This document shows, one piece after another, positions 62,001 to 64,000 of a stretch of 64,000 bases of DNA. Position 1 is the first letter of the stretch, and the number at the start of each line of letters is the position of its first letter. Under the pieces are notes generated by a model. The model was not told the origin of the DNA. It saw only the letters and a list, made by a program, of their open reading frames with translations, and searched no databases. The stretch is from Taenia hydatigena. Lineage: Eukaryota; Platyhelminthes; Cestoda; Cyclophyllidea; Taeniidae. The stretch covers positions 15,973,270-16,037,269 of the forward strand of contig JADWOT020000002.1 of the NCBI GenBank assembly GCA_036345935.2, written 5' to 3'. The position numbers were made by a program, and so were the translations under genes.

Positions 62001-64000
62001 CACGTTGTCATCGGGCCTGGCAGTTGGCGAAGATCAACGTGCTCTGGTTCCGCTACCTCCAGTGTTACAACACAGAAAACTCTGACTTTCCTTCGTAAAA
62101 GTGGCTCATTTAGCTCAGCGCAACAGTCAACTCTTCTGTACTGTTTGAAGCTGGAGTGATGTTCTGGTGTCTGACGTCCGCCAACCCTTCGAATGTGCAA
62201 AACTTTGTCAACGGTTCCATTCACCCACCAGTCCTCCAACACAAAGACATGTCTCCTTTTGTATTGGCCATGCTTATCAGATCTTAAGTTCCAAGTACCA
62301 AATGAGTGCCGAGGGCTGCAGTAAGGCCTGAAACCACCACTATCTGCATTGTCGTTAATGTACAGACTTATAACTATCCAAACAAATGACTTAGTGGCGC
62401 ACAGTGGCACAACCCTTCGCCCTTGCCACCTAATGCCGGATGGATTGCTGTGGCAATAGCAGACCTTTCATTCCATTAGTACGACATTTGCGACCTCTGG
62501 TTGATTTGAGCGTTCCTTGCGCCTTTGAAGGGGTAACTCGTGATGGTGACATTTGAGAAGATCTTTGCTGCCGACGACGCGACCAGGGATGGAGCGGGCC
62601 TACGTTGGGATAATTAAGTGAGAGATCAAGTCTTCATGGGGTTTTCAACTGCTCCTGTTCTTCTTTTAATGCAAATCTAATCAGCTCCCCTTCGAAGACC
62701 GGGAACCAGAATGCCCCATTTTGCACTAAAGGTGGCATTAAAGACGCGAAACAGTTGTCGAAAGTAATGGTCTGTTGGGAGTTGGAGTATGTGCCCGCAT
62801 CCATGTGCGTGGGTGCGGTCGCTGTTGAAAGATATGTTAAGTGGTCAATCGTCTCCACCTTTATTTCTCGAATTTGAAGTTGATCGCTCAGTGGTTGGCT
62901 TGACATCCACTTGGCACCTCACACTCACGCCTCACGCTCAGTCTTCATTGACCAGCTCGCAAATGAACACTAGTGGCCCTTATTAGCTCATTCACTCCAA
63001 TTTGGCGTCTGGAGAGCGGTGTAGTCGTCTCGTCGGTAGTTTATTTGCCTTCGAAATTTCGAGTCCACAAACGAATAGTCATTCTAAGAGAGAGCCAAAT
63101 TTACAATCCTTGCAACCACGCTCACCTTCCACATCTTCTTCCTCCTTCCATTCCTTCCCTTTTTCTCGTCCTCCTCCTCCTCCTCCTCCTCCTTTTCGTT
63201 CCCTCCCTCATTTCTTTCCGTCTCTCAAAGGTAGCCGACTTGGCAGGCAGAGCACAACTACTACTACTACCTAATCTGGATCTCTTTCGCCAATACGCTA
63301 TCACACTGTAGGACTGTTTGAGGCGGCTAATTTTGGTTTACCCTGCTGTCGCTTGGACAGAGGTACACGCTTGGCATGTCACAATGAGTAGATGGTGAAC
63401 TTGTTGATCAAAGAACCACGGCTCCACCTGTCTCCTCTTTGCCATTTTAGATCTATCACGTCCAGGCGCAATTTCATCTCCTCCTCATGGTCCATGCTAA
63501 ACCAGATCAAATCAAGATCAGAAAATCGAGGCACATTATCCTCCCCTCCACCTTGGCATCATTTTCAATCCATCCACACTTTTGCTGCCATCCCTTATCG
63601 CCAGTGGTTGAATTGATCATGCACTCCTGTAGTCATCGCCATCATCACCATCATCATAAATTTACCTTCTCATCCTTTTGTATGCTCACAGCCTTAAGGT
63701 GGTAAAAGGCGTCGGATGATTAGCAAGCATCATTAGCCTTGGCACCAGACAAAAAGGATGCCGTTTGTGGTGGCCCACTACTGGTGGTACTGCTGCCGCA
63801 TTAATCATCGCCAGCAGGTGTGCTGTGGATGGGGTGTCGCTTAACATTTTGGGATATTCCCTCTCAGGATGTACTGTATTGAACCCTCGACTAATACAAC
63901 CATCGCGATGGTTCAAACTTGATCTCGATGTTTGCCTCAATAAGTTGCATGCTCCCCTTCCTTGTCGTCCATAAGTCTCCTTTACACAAGAGGAAGTCCC
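59020..64000 (-). repeat. Palindrome 2, right arm (A'), cut by the window end
   Basis: Direct copy of 31,220-36,190 and diverged reverse complement of arm A. It carries a (TCC)n tract at 63,170-63,193 and the transposase-like relic at about 59,750-59,880. It would be expected to continue for another 1.1 kb beyond 64,000. Confidence 0.85.

Noticed and set aside
1..64000. Spliced-leader RNA, rRNA, complete tRNA or CRISPR array
   Set aside because: I looked for these patterns on both strands and found none apart from the tRNA-like relic at 42,222.

Overview
This window looks like nuclear DNA from an animal. A parasitic flatworm, perhaps tapeworm-like, fits best, but nothing here proves it. Genes are split into small exons by very short GT-AG introns (34, 35, 44, 46, 50 and 61 nt in one gene). 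Base composition is mixed, repeats are abundant, and there is one 162-base assembly gap (40,326-40,487). There are no operons, ribosome binding sites or CRISPR arrays. All gene calls rest on my own reading of splice sites and reading-frame phase, because no homology search was possible.

Layout. (1) 283-10,102, minus strand: the best-supported gene, with at least 13 exons at 283-4,524 whose phases agree except at one unresolved junction. Further exons lie at 5,380-6,470 and 9,778-10,102 and may belong to the same gene. It seems to encode a membrane protein with a large soluble C-terminal part, of a family I do not recognise. A 488-bp fold-back element (4,837-5,324) and a larger repeat (6,835-8,235) lie inside its span. 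(2) 10,103-25,300: a possible divergent gene start at 10,836, then GC-rich modules (11,700-12,230 and 13,440-14,100), a repeat module at 16,840-17,615, the second copy of the 7-kb repeat (20,475-21,855), a decayed histone H4-like fragment (23,256-23,460) and relics of the repeats further right. (3) 25,600-40,325 and 51,205-64,000: a nested system of inverted and direct duplications. An old palindrome of about 11 kb (arms about 80% alike by eye) was later copied, so that two versions about 96% alike lie 27.8 kb apart. Next to each version is a copy of the 5' end of a multi-exon membrane-protein gene that resembles the N-terminus of ABCC/MRP transporters. The two copies are inverted relative to each other and each carries a different lesion. 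(4) 40,488-51,204: a mostly unique spacer between the duplicated blocks, with a possible minus-strand gene at 45,283-46,053, a tRNA-Gln-like relic at 42,222, and one dispersed relic of the palindrome core at 48,480.

No known pathway is reconstructed here. The main interest is the palindrome architecture, what it did to the ABCC-like gene ends, and the unidentified short-intron gene.
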